The notes: a model not told the origin generated them from the sequence alone. A stretch of DNA of 35,641 nucleotides from Gammaproteobacteria bacterium (GCA_024227135.1 JAAELC010000544.1:1-35641); one strand, 5' to 3'; counted from the stretch's first letter, positions 16,057 to 24,193 are shown. Made by a program: numbers and translations.

Positions 16057-17127
16057 TCAGGAATCGGGCAGTGGTTCGTCAATCACACCTCTTGGCCATG
16101 CGGTAATGACAGCCTGGACAAGAGTCGCCAATGGTATTGCAAAAAATACGCCCCAGAATCCCCATAGACCGCCGAAAACCAGAATTGCGACAATAATCGC
16201 TACGGGGTGAAGGTTTACGGCCTCCGAAAAAAGCAGTGGCACCAACACATTGCCATCCAATGCCTGGATTACGAAATAGGCCGCCGCCAACCAGGCAAAA
16301 TCCGCATTCCAACCCCATTGAAACCAGGCAATTATGAGAACCGGGAAGGTCACCACGGCAGCACCAATGTAGGGTATGATCACCGAAAGACCAACCAACA
16401 TGCCCAGCAACGTGGCGTATTGCAACCCCATGAGAGTGAACGTCGTCGAACTCACAGCCCAGACGATGATAATCTCCCAGAATTTTCCCCGCACGTAGTT
16501 GGCTATCTGGCGATCCATGTCGCGCCAGACTTTACTGGCCAATAACCGGTCCCTGGGTAGAAAACGGGTCGCCCAATCCAATATCAATTGCTTGTCCTTG
16601 AGAAAGAAAAAGACCAACAGCGGCATCAAAATGAGGTAGACCATCACGGTGATAAAGCCAACTACGGACGAGAGGGAAACTGTCAGGACCGCCTGTCCCA
16701 ATTCACCTATTTCTTGCCGTATAGCGGTAAAAAGTTCCTGTACCTGCTCGGGTGATATGAACTCGGGGTAGTGTTCAGGCAACCGCATCAGCAGTACCTG
16801 CCCTTGGGTTATCATTGCAGGGACCTGCTGAACCAGTTGAGTCGCCTGACGGGAAAGCTGGGGCATCAGGTGAAAAATCAACAGGCTCACAAAGAGCAGA
16901 AACACGATAAAAACCAGCAGCACTGAAGCCAGTCGTGGCAACATGCTGCGCTCCAGTATTCCCACGAGACCCTCGAGAAGATAGGCTATGACAATACTGG
17001 CCAGTACCGGTGCCAGCATGTTTCCCATGGTCAGAACAACAGCAAACCCCATCAACAGAAACAGGGCGAGAAAGATCACCTCGGGATCAGAAAAGTAGCG
17101 TTTGAACCACTCGGTCAACAATTGCAT
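16057..17127 (-). CDS. AI-2E/PerM family membrane permease
   Basis: This is a 356-residue polytopic inner-membrane protein of the AI-2E transporter (PerM/YdiK/TqsA) family. Members export small molecules or act as Na+/H+-coupled carriers; the substrate here cannot be told. It has paired N-terminal helices (about 17-34, 36-57), a helix at about 65-85, a long amphipathic periplasmic stretch (90-145), and five C-terminal helices. The latter contain the family's GLxxxxxIPYIGA (LVGLSVIIPYIGAAV) and FGGLWGFWGVFFAIPLATLV wording. The ATG has AGGA 6 bases upstream. It is co-directional with the fli operon but separated from it by the repeat and the sigma-54 promoter. Confidence 0.9.
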   Translation of the reverse strand: MQLLTEWFKRYFSDPEVIFLALFLLMGFAVVLTMGNMLAPVLASIVIAYLLEGLVGILERSMLPRLASVLLVFIVFLLFVSLLIFHLMPQLSRQATQLVQQVPAMITQGQVLLMRLPEHYPEFISPEQVQELFTAIRQEIGELGQAVLTVSLSSVVGFITVMVYLILMPLLVFFFLKDKQLILDWATRFLPRDRLLASKVWRDMDRQIANYVRGKFWEIIIVWAVSSTTFTLMGLQYATLLGMLVGLSVIIPYIGAAVVTFPVLIIAWFQWGWNADFAWLAAAYFVIQALDGNVLVPLLFSEAVNLHPVAIIVAILVFGGLWGFWGVFFAIPLATLVQAVITAWPRGVIDEPLPDS

Positions 17128-17193
17128 GGTGGTTCCTGCTCAATCGTATGGCGACTCCATCTTCCGGCAGCGCCGCCCAAATCTGGGTTTCCC

Positions 17194-17637
17194 CTACTCA
17201 TAGGTGGACACCATTTTCTGGTAGTGCTGCTCGAACAGTACTTCCAAATCATCTATGACTCCCTTAGCATTCCGGCCATGCATGATATGCGCAGTCATCA
17301 AAGAAGAAGTTTCGGTCAGCAGATCAGAGCGATCAAGCATGCAATACACCTTTGAAAGACGTTTAATCGCCCCTACCACAGACTCAGTTTCGGGACGCGG
17401 GACAGGATTCGGTTTCGGCGGAGACTTCGGCTTCGGGGAATGGCTATCCTGTGACCTGCTGTGAAGAAACTGGGCAAAAGCTGTTAGCGTGGCCTGATCC
17501 GACTCACTGAGGGAAACGAACAGTTTTAACAACGCACGCTGATTCGACGGGAGATTCTGTTTGGTTGGGAGCAACGTTTCAATCCATACAACTTGAGTTG
17601 GTGGCATCAGGAATCTGATACTCGAGATTCGAGTCAT
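17194..17637 (-). CDS. Conserved-looking protein of unknown function
   Basis: This is a 147-residue soluble protein. It has a helical N-terminal half (LPSNQRALLKLFVSLSESDQ), a Pro/Lys-rich hinge (about 65-82: SPKPKSPPKPNPVPRPE) and a helical C-terminal half (VVGAIKRLSKVYCMLDRSDLL, then HIMHGRNAKGVIDDLEVLFEQHYQKM). I do not recognise a named family; the arrangement resembles uncharacterised proteins of sulfur-oxidising gammaproteobacteria. The start is uncertain: ATG 17637 has no clear ribosome-binding site, and ATG 17607 is in frame. It lies between the permease and the LysR regulator on the same strand. Confidence 0.7.
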   Translation of the reverse strand: MTRISSIRFLMPPTQVVWIETLLPTKQNLPSNQRALLKLFVSLSESDQATLTAFAQFLHSRSQDSHSPKPKSPPKPNPVPRPETESVVGAIKRLSKVYCMLDRSDLLTETSSLMTAHIMHGRNAKGVIDDLEVLFEQHYQKMVSTYE

Positions 17638-17696
17638 TAAAGCGAAGGGGTCACGATCCCGCCATTATGCCAGGACAGTGATTCAAGACTTTATCT

Positions 17697-18602
17697 TTAA
17701 CACTCCTGGTGTTTTCTGCAGTATTCCTGGGCAAACTCCAGTAACTCCTCCATCACTCTGATACGAAACTTCTGCTTCTGATGTACGAAAGAGAAAGGCC
17801 TGTCCATTGGTGGATCCAGATTGATGGCTACCAGCGTGCCCAGGCGTAACTCTTTCTGCACCGTAGACTGGGAGACCACCGAAATCCCCATACCCGCCTC
17901 TACCGCACCTTTGACTGCTTCCGGACTACCCAGTTCCATCGAAACATTCAGAGAATCGGCTCCGCAATTCACCGCATTCAGATACTCACTGATTACCTCA
18001 CGGGTACCAGAGCCCTCCTCTCTGCAGATAAAGGGATATTTGAACAGAGTTTTGTAAGTGAGTGTCTCGCTGTCCGACTCAGGATGTCCGGGGGGCATGA
18101 TCACTACCAGGTGATCCGGCCGACACTTCTCCACTACGAGATTTTTATTAGTTACCGGTGCTTCAACCACCCCGAGATCGATGGTGTTGTTCTCCACCAT
18201 GGAGACAATACCATCGGTGTTGGACACTTTGAGATGAATGTTGATATCCGGGTATTTTTTTTTGAAATCCCCCAGCAGCGACGGAAGCATATACTCCGCA
18301 ATGGTGGTACTGGCCCCTATGGTAAGCGAACCACTGATCTCCCCTGTCATTTCCCGGACAGAATTCTCCAACTCAGAATAAAGTTCGAAAATCTTGTCCG
18401 CGTACTCGTACACCCGGCTCCCGGCCTCGGTAAGGCTGATTCGGTTGTGAGTACGATCAAATAATCGGGTATTGAAATACTCTTCCAACTGCCTTACCTG
18501 GAACGTCACCGCGGGTTGAGTCATGTGCAAGGACTCTGCAGCCTTAGTGAAACTCAACAAGCGGGCGACGGTAAAGAATACCTGAAGTCGTCTGTCTGCC
18601 AT
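17697..18602 (-). CDS. LysR-family transcriptional regulator (CysL-like)
   Basis: The 301-residue regulator has an N-terminal winged helix-turn-helix (about 1-60: LLSFTKAAESLHMTQPAVTFQVRQLEEYF), a linker helix, and a periplasmic-binding-like effector domain (about 88-295, GSLTIGASTTIAEYMLP onward). The closest resemblance by eye is to LysR proteins of the CysL/YeiE type linked to sulfite or selenium metabolism, which would fit the nearby sulfur-relay and siroheme genes. The effector is not known. It is divergent from the FadL-type gene, and an LTTR-like dyad lies 43-57 bases before its ATG, so autoregulation or control of the neighbour is plausible. Confidence 0.9.
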   Translation of the reverse strand: MADRRLQVFFTVARLLSFTKAAESLHMTQPAVTFQVRQLEEYFNTRLFDRTHNRISLTEAGSRVYEYADKIFELYSELENSVREMTGEISGSLTIGASTTIAEYMLPSLLGDFKKKYPDINIHLKVSNTDGIVSMVENNTIDLGVVEAPVTNKNLVVEKCRPDHLVVIMPPGHPESDSETLTYKTLFKYPFICREEGSGTREVISEYLNAVNCGADSLNVSMELGSPEAVKGAVEAGMGISVVSQSTVQKELRLGTLVAINLDPPMDRPFSFVHQKQKFRIRVMEELLEFAQEYCRKHQEC

Positions 18603-18644
18603 GAAGAAAACCCGGGTTTATGCTCAGAATCCGAATAGGGTCTA

Positions 18645-18684
18645 ATAAGTTTATCTTATACCACGTTTTTCTAATAAAAGATAA
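18645..18684. promoter_or_regulatory. Candidate LysR-type operator
   Basis: ATAAG-TTTAT-CTTAT at 18645-18659 is a 5-5-5 dyad containing the T-N11-A core of LysR-type binding sites. TTATCTT (18651-18657) and AAGATAA (18678-18684) form an overlapping larger dyad. Position just upstream of the lysR ATG fits an autoregulatory site. Confidence 0.45.
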
Positions 18685-18784
18685 TCGCACGATCAGAACC
18701 CTGCTCTGATACAGCGCACCGACAGACGATTCCCAACCAGGACAAGTTTAGACCGGACAAGCTGTCAAGTTCGTTTTGTATCAT

Positions 18785-18815
18785 AATTACAACAACCAAC
18801 CAAGTTGTCGTAATT
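18785..18815. promoter_or_regulatory. 12-bp imperfect dyad in the lysR-fadL intergenic region
   Basis: AATTACAACAAC (18785-18796) and GTTGTCGTAATT (18804-18815) are inverted with one mismatch and a 7-base centre. It lies 145 bases before the FadL-type start and could be an operator. The rest of 18603-18960 holds no gene. Confidence 0.35.
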
Positions 18816-18842
18816 TTATCTACTCCTCTATTGTAGGATAGT

Positions 18843-18877
18843 TCTCAGGGTGTTAGATTCCTTCTGACATCCTGAGA
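18843..18877 (+). promoter_or_regulatory. Stem-loop in the leader of the FadL-type gene
   Basis: On the plus strand TCTCAGGGTGTTAG (18843-18856) can pair over all 14 positions, two of them G-U, with CTGACATCCTGAGA (18864-18877) around a 7-base loop. No T-run follows, so it is not a standard terminator. It could affect mRNA stability or translation if transcribed. Confidence 0.4.
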
Positions 18878-18960
18878 CTCAAACCTGTTCCATGCTCGGG
18901 ATACGCATCAGCATCTAAAACAACACAAGTTGCCACAACTGTAGAAAAGGGGTCGTTTCT

Positions 18961-20229
18961 GTGAAAAAAAGTCTACTGTTTCTCACGATGGTGGCAACTT
19001 CGCCCCATCTCATGGCTGCCGCTTACAAGATACCCGAGCAATCCATCAATTCCACGGCACTGGCTGGCGCCTATGTCGCTAATGCTCACGGTGCAGACGC
19101 GTCTTACTACAACCCCGCAGCAATGGTGTACAACGAAGAGGGTGCAATGATGGAAGGCGCGCTGACTTTCATCCATCTCTCTTCCATCGACTATCAAGGT
19201 ACAGATTTCCTGGGGAGAGGTTTCTCAGACTCGACTAAGAAAGAGAATTTCGTTATTCCACAGTTCCATTATGTCAGCCCAGCGGTAGGCAATGCCCGGT
19301 TCGGTCTCTCACTCACCGCTCCCGCAGGACTCTCAAAACGCTGGGAAGGGGTTGGCAGGGCTCCTTCTCAGGAGTTCACCCTCGAAACCTATGAAATCAA
19401 TCCGACCATAGGCTATAAGTTCAACGACCGCTTCTCTATGGGTGGCGGTGTACGAGCGGTTTACAGCAAGGCCAGGGTGGAAAACTCCCCTGACGCATAC
19501 GATCGTTTCCCGATAGGTCGCACGGCAAAAGGAGACTCCTGGGACTTCGGCTATAATCTTGCTCTCCATTTCCGAGCCACGGAAGCTCTCAACCTTTCTG
19601 CCACGTACCGATCAAAGATCGATCTGGACCTGGAAGGCCCGGCCACTCTGTTCCACAGAAGTCGCAACCCGCTGTTTACCTATGTGGGCGATACTTCGGT
19701 CAGCGCTCCAATTCCGGCGACGCTGGCCCTCGCTGCAGCCTACACCTTCAAGAAGAGAACCACCGTTGAGTTCACCTACGAACGGGTCTACTGGTCTGCC
19801 TACGATTACCTGGATTTCGACTATAGCCCGCCACTGAATCCATCAAACCCGGTATTCCCGGGATACAGCATGTTCTTCGAACAACCCCAGCTTAAAGACT
19901 GGGAAGACAGTAATACGTTCCGACTCGGTGTAACCCATCAGCTGAATCCGAAATGGATCCTGATGGGTGGATTCACCTACGACAAAACACCTGTACCCAA
20001 GAGAACGGCAGGATTTGAACTGCCCGACAGCGATGCAAAGATCTTTTCCTTCGGCGCCCGCTACAACTACTCAGATGCGCTGAGCATCGGCGGAGCCTTC
20101 CTCTACGACCGGAAAGATTCACTGAACCTCGCACCGGGAGATAACGGCAGCTCGCAGCTGGCTGGTGGTGCTGAGTTCTCCAATGCCCGGGCCTATCTGC
20201 TCACCATGGGCCTCGAGTACAAATTCTAA
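18961..20229 (+). CDS. Outer-membrane channel of the FadL/OmpP1/TodX family
   Basis: The 422-residue outer-membrane beta-barrel is of the type that takes up long-chain fatty acids or other hydrophobic compounds. A signal peptide (about 1-20, ending LMAAA) precedes the family's N-terminal plug wording YKIPEQSINSTALAGAYVANAHGADASYYNPA split over 22-53. Alternating beta strands follow to a C-terminal aromatic residue (LTMGLEYKF), the usual barrel-assembly signal. The start is GTG with GGGG about 8 bases upstream. It is transcribed alone, divergent from lysR, and ends before a bidirectional hairpin. The substrate cannot be told; the name fadL is not asserted. Confidence 0.92.
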   Translation: MKKSLLFLTMVATSPHLMAAAYKIPEQSINSTALAGAYVANAHGADASYYNPAAMVYNEEGAMMEGALTFIHLSSIDYQGTDFLGRGFSDSTKKENFVIPQFHYVSPAVGNARFGLSLTAPAGLSKRWEGVGRAPSQEFTLETYEINPTIGYKFNDRFSMGGGVRAVYSKARVENSPDAYDRFPIGRTAKGDSWDFGYNLALHFRATEALNLSATYRSKIDLDLEGPATLFHRSRNPLFTYVGDTSVSAPIPATLALAAAYTFKKRTTVEFTYERVYWSAYDYLDFDYSPPLNPSNPVFPGYSMFFEQPQLKDWEDSNTFRLGVTHQLNPKWILMGGFTYDKTPVPKRTAGFELPDSDAKIFSFGARYNYSDALSIGGAFLYDRKDSLNLAPGDNGSSQLAGGAEFSNARAYLLTMGLEYKF

Positions 20230-20239
20230 GCAAAAGTAA

Positions 20240-20270
20240 AGAACGCTGGCTCCGGAAGAGTCAGCGTTCT
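20240..20270. terminator. Bidirectional hairpin between convergent genes
   Basis: AGAACGCTG-G-CTC and GAG-T-CAGCGTTCT form a 13-pair stem (one G-T) around CGGAA. On the minus strand it is followed by TTTACTTTTG, a fair intrinsic terminator for the dsrE2 operon. On the plus strand the tail is weak, so it may only protect the upstream gene's 3' end. Confidence 0.65.
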
Positions 20271-20328
20271 ATTCGGACCGCGATGAAACCCAGGAAAGCG
20301 CTTGACTTGCTCAGGGGTTTGCCGATCT

Positions 20329-20808
20329 CTAAATGTAGAGACAGATATCGCTCTCACCGGCAAACTCGAAGAATCTAGCGGCACCCGCATACTCGATACC
20401 GTCGATGAATTCCGAAGTTGGCATATCAAACAGATCCACCGTCATCTGGCAAGCGATGAGTCTCACCTCCGCTTCCTGACAGAGCTCTCTCAACTCCTCC
20501 AGGCTGGCAACCCCTTTGCTGGCCATCTTCTTCTTCATCATTGATGTCATCATACCCTGCATGCCAGGCAACGCCGTTAACATCACTGGAAACCATTTAT
20601 CCATTGACATCGGCATCGGCATACCAGGATTACCCAGGGGAGTCACTTCCAGCGCCAGCTGCTTCTTCAGTAACTGCAGGCCGTAAAAGGTAAAGAATAT
20701 CTCAGTCTCATAACCCAGAGCGGAAGCGGTCGAGGCCAAAATGAAGGGAGGGTAGGCCCAGTCCAGGGAGCCTTTGGTTGCAATAATCGCTAATTTTTTC
20801 TCTTGCAT
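20329..20808 (-). CDS. dsrE2: DsrE2-type cytoplasmic sulfurtransferase
   Basis: This 159-residue DsrE/DsrF/DrsH-like protein is proposed to accept or pass persulfide sulfur in the cytoplasm during oxidation of reduced sulfur. The start MQEKKLAIIATKGSLDWAYPP is split from a Met-rich central loop (about 62-95) and the conserved Cys region RLIACQMTVDLFDM. C110 and C120 are present, C120 being the likely persulfide carrier by family analogy. AGGAG precedes the ATG by 6 bases. It closes a rhodanese-tusA-dsrE2 unit, the same gene set characterised in Allochromatium vinosum. A terminator-like hairpin follows. Confidence 0.88.
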   Translation of the reverse strand: MQEKKLAIIATKGSLDWAYPPFILASTASALGYETEIFFTFYGLQLLKKQLALEVTPLGNPGMPMPMSMDKWFPVMLTALPGMQGMMTSMMKKKMASKGVASLEELRELCQEAEVRLIACQMTVDLFDMPTSEFIDGIEYAGAARFFEFAGESDICLYI

Positions 20809-20860
20809 CTGAATCTCCTCGCGAATTGAATGTATTGAGGGTTGATTCCAGATCAGGTTT

Positions 20861-21091
20861 TCAAGCCTTTTTGATCAGGAAGTGGAATTTTCCGCCTTCT
20901 TCCTTCGATTCCATCAATTCGTTACCGGTCTGCTTCGCAAATGCTTCGAAGTCCTTCACTGAACCAGGATCGGTAGCAATAATATGCAAAACTTGTCCGA
21001 CTTCCATTGGGGCCAGGGTTTTCTTTGCGCGCAGTATGGGCAGAGGACAATTAAGTCCGCTGGCGTCCAGTTCACTATCAAAATCAGCCAT
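20861..21091 (-). CDS. tusA: TusA family sulfur carrier protein
   Basis: TusA hands persulfide sulfur between sulfurtransferases, for tRNA thiolation and, in sulfur oxidisers, for the Dsr or heterodisulfide-reductase-like pathways. The 76-residue protein shows the DASGLNCPLPILRAKKTL signature with the active Cys at position 15. The ATG at 21091 was chosen because GGAGG lies 6 bases upstream; an in-frame TTG at 21097 has no such support. It is the middle gene of the rhodanese-tusA-dsrE2 unit. Confidence 0.95.
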   Translation of the reverse strand: MADFDSELDASGLNCPLPILRAKKTLAPMEVGQVLHIIATDPGSVKDFEAFAKQTGNELMESKEEGGKFHFLIKKA

Positions 21092-21198
21092 GTTCAACCT
21101 CCGGGGGCATTTGGCAAGTGGGTTTGTTTGAAAATCAGACTAGACTTATATTCTAACTCACTACAAAACGCAAGTCATGGTGATTCTCACCCCCGCAC

Positions 21199-21519
21199 TC
21201 AGCCATAGGCGACAATCTGGTAACCTTGCCTTGCCCAATCGATAATCCCTCCACGGAGGTTAATCACATTCTGCCAACCCTGCTGCATCAGGTACATGCA
21301 GGCATGATACGAACGCGCACCACTACGGCAATACAAAACGATCTCCTTGTCTTTGGGAAAGTCATTCATCCGGACAGGAATCAAGTGCATTGGGAGGTGT
21401 GTTGAGTCTGGCAACATTCCGTGTACCACCTCCGCCTCACTGCGGATATCCAGGAGATAAGGCCCGCTCTCGGAGGAAAGCAGGTTTTGCAGCTCAATTG
21501 AGTTTATTTCCTTAACCAC
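21199..21519 (-). CDS. Single-domain rhodanese sulfurtransferase
   Basis: This 106-residue cytoplasmic rhodanese probably loads TusA with sulfane sulfur. The active-site loop CRSGARS has the catalytic C64, preceded by YLLDIRSEAEVVHGMLPDS and followed by LRGGIIDWARQG, all typical. The start is a GTG at 21519 with AAGGA about 12 bases upstream, so the exact start is not certain. It is first in the operon, 107 bp before tusA, and divergent from cysG. Confidence 0.92.
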   Translation of the reverse strand: MVKEINSIELQNLLSSESGPYLLDIRSEAEVVHGMLPDSTHLPMHLIPVRMNDFPKDKEIVLYCRSGARSYHACMYLMQQGWQNVINLRGGIIDWARQGYQIVAYG

Positions 21520-21557
21520 GTTGTTGAGGATCCTTACGCGCTATGACCAAGCTTTTT

Positions 21558-21587
21558 AGTATACTACTATCAGATTTGTATTAGCAA
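21558..21587 (-). promoter_or_regulatory. Sigma-70-like promoter for rhodanese-tusA-dsrE2
   Basis: The minus strand reads TTGCTA (21587-21582), an 18-base spacer and TATACT (21563-21558). The predicted start lies about 30 bases before the rhodanese GTG. The rest of 21520-21819 holds no gene; the cysG promoter was not identified with confidence. Confidence 0.5.
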
Positions 21588-21804
21588 GTGATGATATTAT
21601 GGTAAAAGACGCGATTGATTGCCGGATGATCTGCGGCGCAAAACACCAAAACTGGAATGATGTACAGTCCCGACAATAAAAGCTGCCCGGATTACAGCGT
21701 TATGTTGTTTTTGGGATTATTTATCAACCTTGTATCCAACGAGCATGATTGTTACAGGGCATACCCCGTGTTAGAGTGCCCGACGTTCCCGGATCACTAT
21801 CCCC

Positions 21805-21809
21805 GGAGG
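21805..21809 (+). promoter_or_regulatory. Shine-Dalgarno GGAGG for the TTG start of cysG
   Basis: GGAGG is followed by 10 bases and TTG at 21820. No in-frame ATG or GTG in register with the family start lies nearby, so the TTG is the likely initiator. Confidence 0.6.
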
Positions 21810-21819
21810 CCATTCCGAA

Positions 21820-23214
21820 TTGGACTTTTTACCTGTATTCATCGATATCAAGGGTAAACCCTGCCTGGTAGCTGGAGGAGGAGAAATTGCGTTTCGCAAG
21901 GTATCCCTGTTACTCCGGAGCAAAGCCAGGGTAACGGTAGTTGCACCTGCCCTCTGTTCTGGTCTTGAGCTGGAGCTGGAGCGAGGGGCGATCGAGCACA
22001 TCGCCCGGAAATTCCGGGATGACGATATCAAGGATTGCCACCTGGTCGTCGCAGCCACAGACGATCCTGTCGTCAACAAGCAGGTGTTCGAGCATGCATC
22101 AAATGCTCGTGTATTGGTTAACGTGGTCGATCAGCCTGAACTCTGCTCATTCATCTTTCCTTCTGTCATCGACCGATCACCGGTGGTGGCTGCCGTCTCC
22201 ACAGGTGGCGCCTCCCCTGTCCTTGCAAGATTGATCCGCGCTAATCTGGAAAGCCTGATCCCTTCCGGATACGGTCGCCTGGCGAAACTGGCGCAGCGTT
22301 ATCGTGACCGGGTCAAAGAACGATTCAGCCGTTCCGCCGATCGCCGCCGTTTCTGGGAGAAAGTTCTCAGCAGCGGCGTGGCTGAACGAGTATTTGCAGG
22401 GTATATGGACGAAGCAGAACAAGCCATGGAAAAGGCGCTGAGCAAGTCCAGCGAATCTCAGCCCATCGGAGAGGTCTACCTGGTGGGTGGCGGCCCCGGG
22501 GACCCGGATCTTGTCTCGTTTCGAGCGCTGCGGCTGATGCAGCAGGCCGACGTGGTGGTGTACGACCGACTCGTGGCAAAACCCATATTGGACATGGCCC
22601 GCCGAGATGCTGAACACATTTATGTCGGGAAGGAACGGGACCGACATGCGATGCGCCAGGAGGAAATCAACAAACTGCTTGTCAGACTGGCGAAAACTGG
22701 GAAGCGGGTTGTACGCCTGAAAGGCGGTGACCCCTTTATTTTCGGCAGAGGGGGTGAAGAAATCGATACGCTCTCCGCAGAGGGAGTGCCCTTTCAGGTC
22801 GTACCTGCCATCACAGCCGCGTCCGGCTGTGCCGCCTATGCAGGAATACCCCTGACCCACAGAGATTATGCCCAATCCGTGACATTCGTCACCGGGCATC
22901 TGAAAGATGGCACCATGAACCTGAACTGGAGCCAGCTGGCCCAGTCGAACCAGACCGTGGTCTTCTACATGGGCCTGCTGGGACTACCTGTCATCTGCAA
23001 AGAGTTGATAGGCCACGGTGTATCACCCGGCATGCCAGTGGCACTGGTTCAACAGGGAACAACCATCAATCAACGTGTATTCACCGGAACCCTCTCCAAC
23101 ATAGTATCCATAGTGGAACGGGAAAAACCCAAACCACCCACCCTGATCATTGTGGGACGAGTGGTGGAACTGCAGGAGAAGTTGAGCTGGTACAAAGCAC
23201 CAGGAACTGATTGA
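21820..23214 (+). CDS. cysG: Siroheme synthase (fused methyltransferase, dehydrogenase and ferrochelatase)
   Basis: CysG converts uroporphyrinogen III to siroheme, the cofactor of sulfite and nitrite reductases, including the Dsr enzyme of sulfur oxidisers. The 464-residue fusion has an N-terminal precorrin-2 dehydrogenase/ferrochelatase module with the NAD-binding GGGEIA (19-24) and catalytic D104 in VNVVD. A dimerisation region includes STGGASPVLARLIR (127-140). The C-terminal SAM-dependent uroporphyrinogen methyltransferase begins at about 217 (VYLVGGGPGDPDLVSFRA) with LKGGDPFIFGRGGEE. The length is standard. The start is TTG, giving MDFLPVFIDIKGK, aligned with other CysG starts. Confidence 0.96.
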   Translation: MDFLPVFIDIKGKPCLVAGGGEIAFRKVSLLLRSKARVTVVAPALCSGLELELERGAIEHIARKFRDDDIKDCHLVVAATDDPVVNKQVFEHASNARVLVNVVDQPELCSFIFPSVIDRSPVVAAVSTGGASPVLARLIRANLESLIPSGYGRLAKLAQRYRDRVKERFSRSADRRRFWEKVLSSGVAERVFAGYMDEAEQAMEKALSKSSESQPIGEVYLVGGGPGDPDLVSFRALRLMQQADVVVYDRLVAKPILDMARRDAEHIYVGKERDRHAMRQEEINKLLVRLAKTGKRVVRLKGGDPFIFGRGGEEIDTLSAEGVPFQVVPAITAASGCAAYAGIPLTHRDYAQSVTFVTGHLKDGTMNLNWSQLAQSNQTVVFYMGLLGLPVICKELIGHGVSPGMPVALVQQGTTINQRVFTGTLSNIVSIVEREKPKPPTLIIVGRVVELQEKLSWYKAPGTD

Positions 23215-23303
23215 TCAAGCAGTACCAGCCTGACTCGACGGCAGAAGGAACTCGCTTCAAATCAGCACATTGACCTTACTCTCATACGGAAACACTTATC
23301 CCC

Positions 23304-23771
23304 GTGACACCACGAAAACCGACATTACCCCTGCCCCTCGCTCTCCCGTTGGGCTTGATTCCAGTGACTATACACAGCACGTTGCTGGTTCAGGTGTTGA
23401 ATCGCATTTTTTCGCCTGAACTGGTCGATGGAGAACTGGACTTCCTCGATGGTAAAGTCATGCTGATTCGGGTGACCGATGCACGGGTGAGTTATCGAAT
23501 GACTCTGACAAACGGGAAACTCAAGGCTGCTGACGGCCAACGTGCCCACGACCTGAGCATCGAGGGCACTGTTTACGATTTTCTGCTGCTGGCGACACGT
23601 CGCGAAGATCCGGATACTCTGTTTTTCAATCGCCGGCTGAAACTAGGCGGCAGTACCGAACTCGGACTCTACGTGAAGAATTTTCTGGACGCCCTGGAAC
23701 TGGATGACCGACTGGGACCTTTGTTGAAAATCATGGACCGCACAACCGGCTTTATCGAACGAATCGCCTGA
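23304..23771 (+). CDS. ubiT: Ubiquinone anaerobic biosynthesis accessory factor UbiT
   Basis: UbiT is an SCP2 lipid-binding protein that holds hydrophobic ubiquinone intermediates in the oxygen-independent pathway. The 155-residue protein has a hydrophobic N-terminus and an SCP2 fold with LVDGELDFLDGKVMLIRV, DLSIEGTVYDFLLLATRREDPD and the C-terminal LDDRLGPLLKIMDR. All are UbiT-like. The start is a GTG at 23304 with a modest ribosome-binding site. It is downstream of cysG on the same strand and close to ubiV and ubiU on the other strand, which supports the name. Confidence 0.9.
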   Translation: MTPRKPTLPLPLALPLGLIPVTIHSTLLVQVLNRIFSPELVDGELDFLDGKVMLIRVTDARVSYRMTLTNGKLKAADGQRAHDLSIEGTVYDFLLLATRREDPDTLFFNRRLKLGGSTELGLYVKNFLDALELDDRLGPLLKIMDRTTGFIERIA

Positions 23772-23827
23772 ATTGATAATCGCTCCCTTCACGACAATAC
23801 CGTGAACGTTACCTTACCCCTTAAATA

Positions 23828-24193
23828 TCAGGGTCTTTCGAACATTTTATAGTACTCGCTGGCATCGAATATCACTTCCATGGATTTGATTCTCGACTCC
23901 TGGATCTGAAACAGGATCACAGCTGTTCGCGTCACGAATCCCTGCATTGCAATACTGATATCAACGATGGCTATCGCTTCATTGCCGGAAGTAAACAACT
24001 TGCGGATCACCAGACCCTGCATGATTGGCCCGATTCTGGAAATATTCTCAATGAACCGGTCAGCATCCTCAAAATCACCAATGGGGCTGTTGTAGCGAAA
24101 CCCCGAATCCACAAGAAACTCCCGGGCCTCATCAAAACTCCTGTCGCCGAATAATTCCAGGTACGACCTGACCGTTTCCACTGCCTCACTCAT
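23828..24193 (-). CDS. NTF2/SnoaL-like protein of unknown function
   Basis: This 121-residue soluble protein has the helical start (VETVRSYLELFGDRSFDEAREFL) followed by the FRYNSPIGDFEDADRFIENI and IVDISIAMQGFVTRTAVILFQIQESRIKSMEVIFD strands (read in parts) typical of the cone-shaped NTF2-like fold, which usually forms a hydrophobic pocket. No catalytic residues can be assigned. It lies between ubiT (convergent) and ubiV (co-directional, 121 bp downstream), so a role with a lipid-like quinone intermediate is possible but only inferred from location. Confidence 0.75.
   Translation of the reverse strand: MSEAVETVRSYLELFGDRSFDEAREFLVDSGFRYNSPIGDFEDADRFIENISRIGPIMQGLVIRKLFTSGNEAIAIVDISIAMQGFVTRTAVILFQIQESRIKSMEVIFDASEYYKMFERP

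Noticed and set aside
22177-22899. 240-codon minus-strand frame opposite cysG
   Set aside because: Antisense to a clearly conserved gene; no recognisable domain.
23788-23806. TTCACG/CGTGAA hairpin between convergent ubiT and the NTF2-like gene
   Set aside because: Only six pairs and no T-run on either strand; too weak to call as a terminator.
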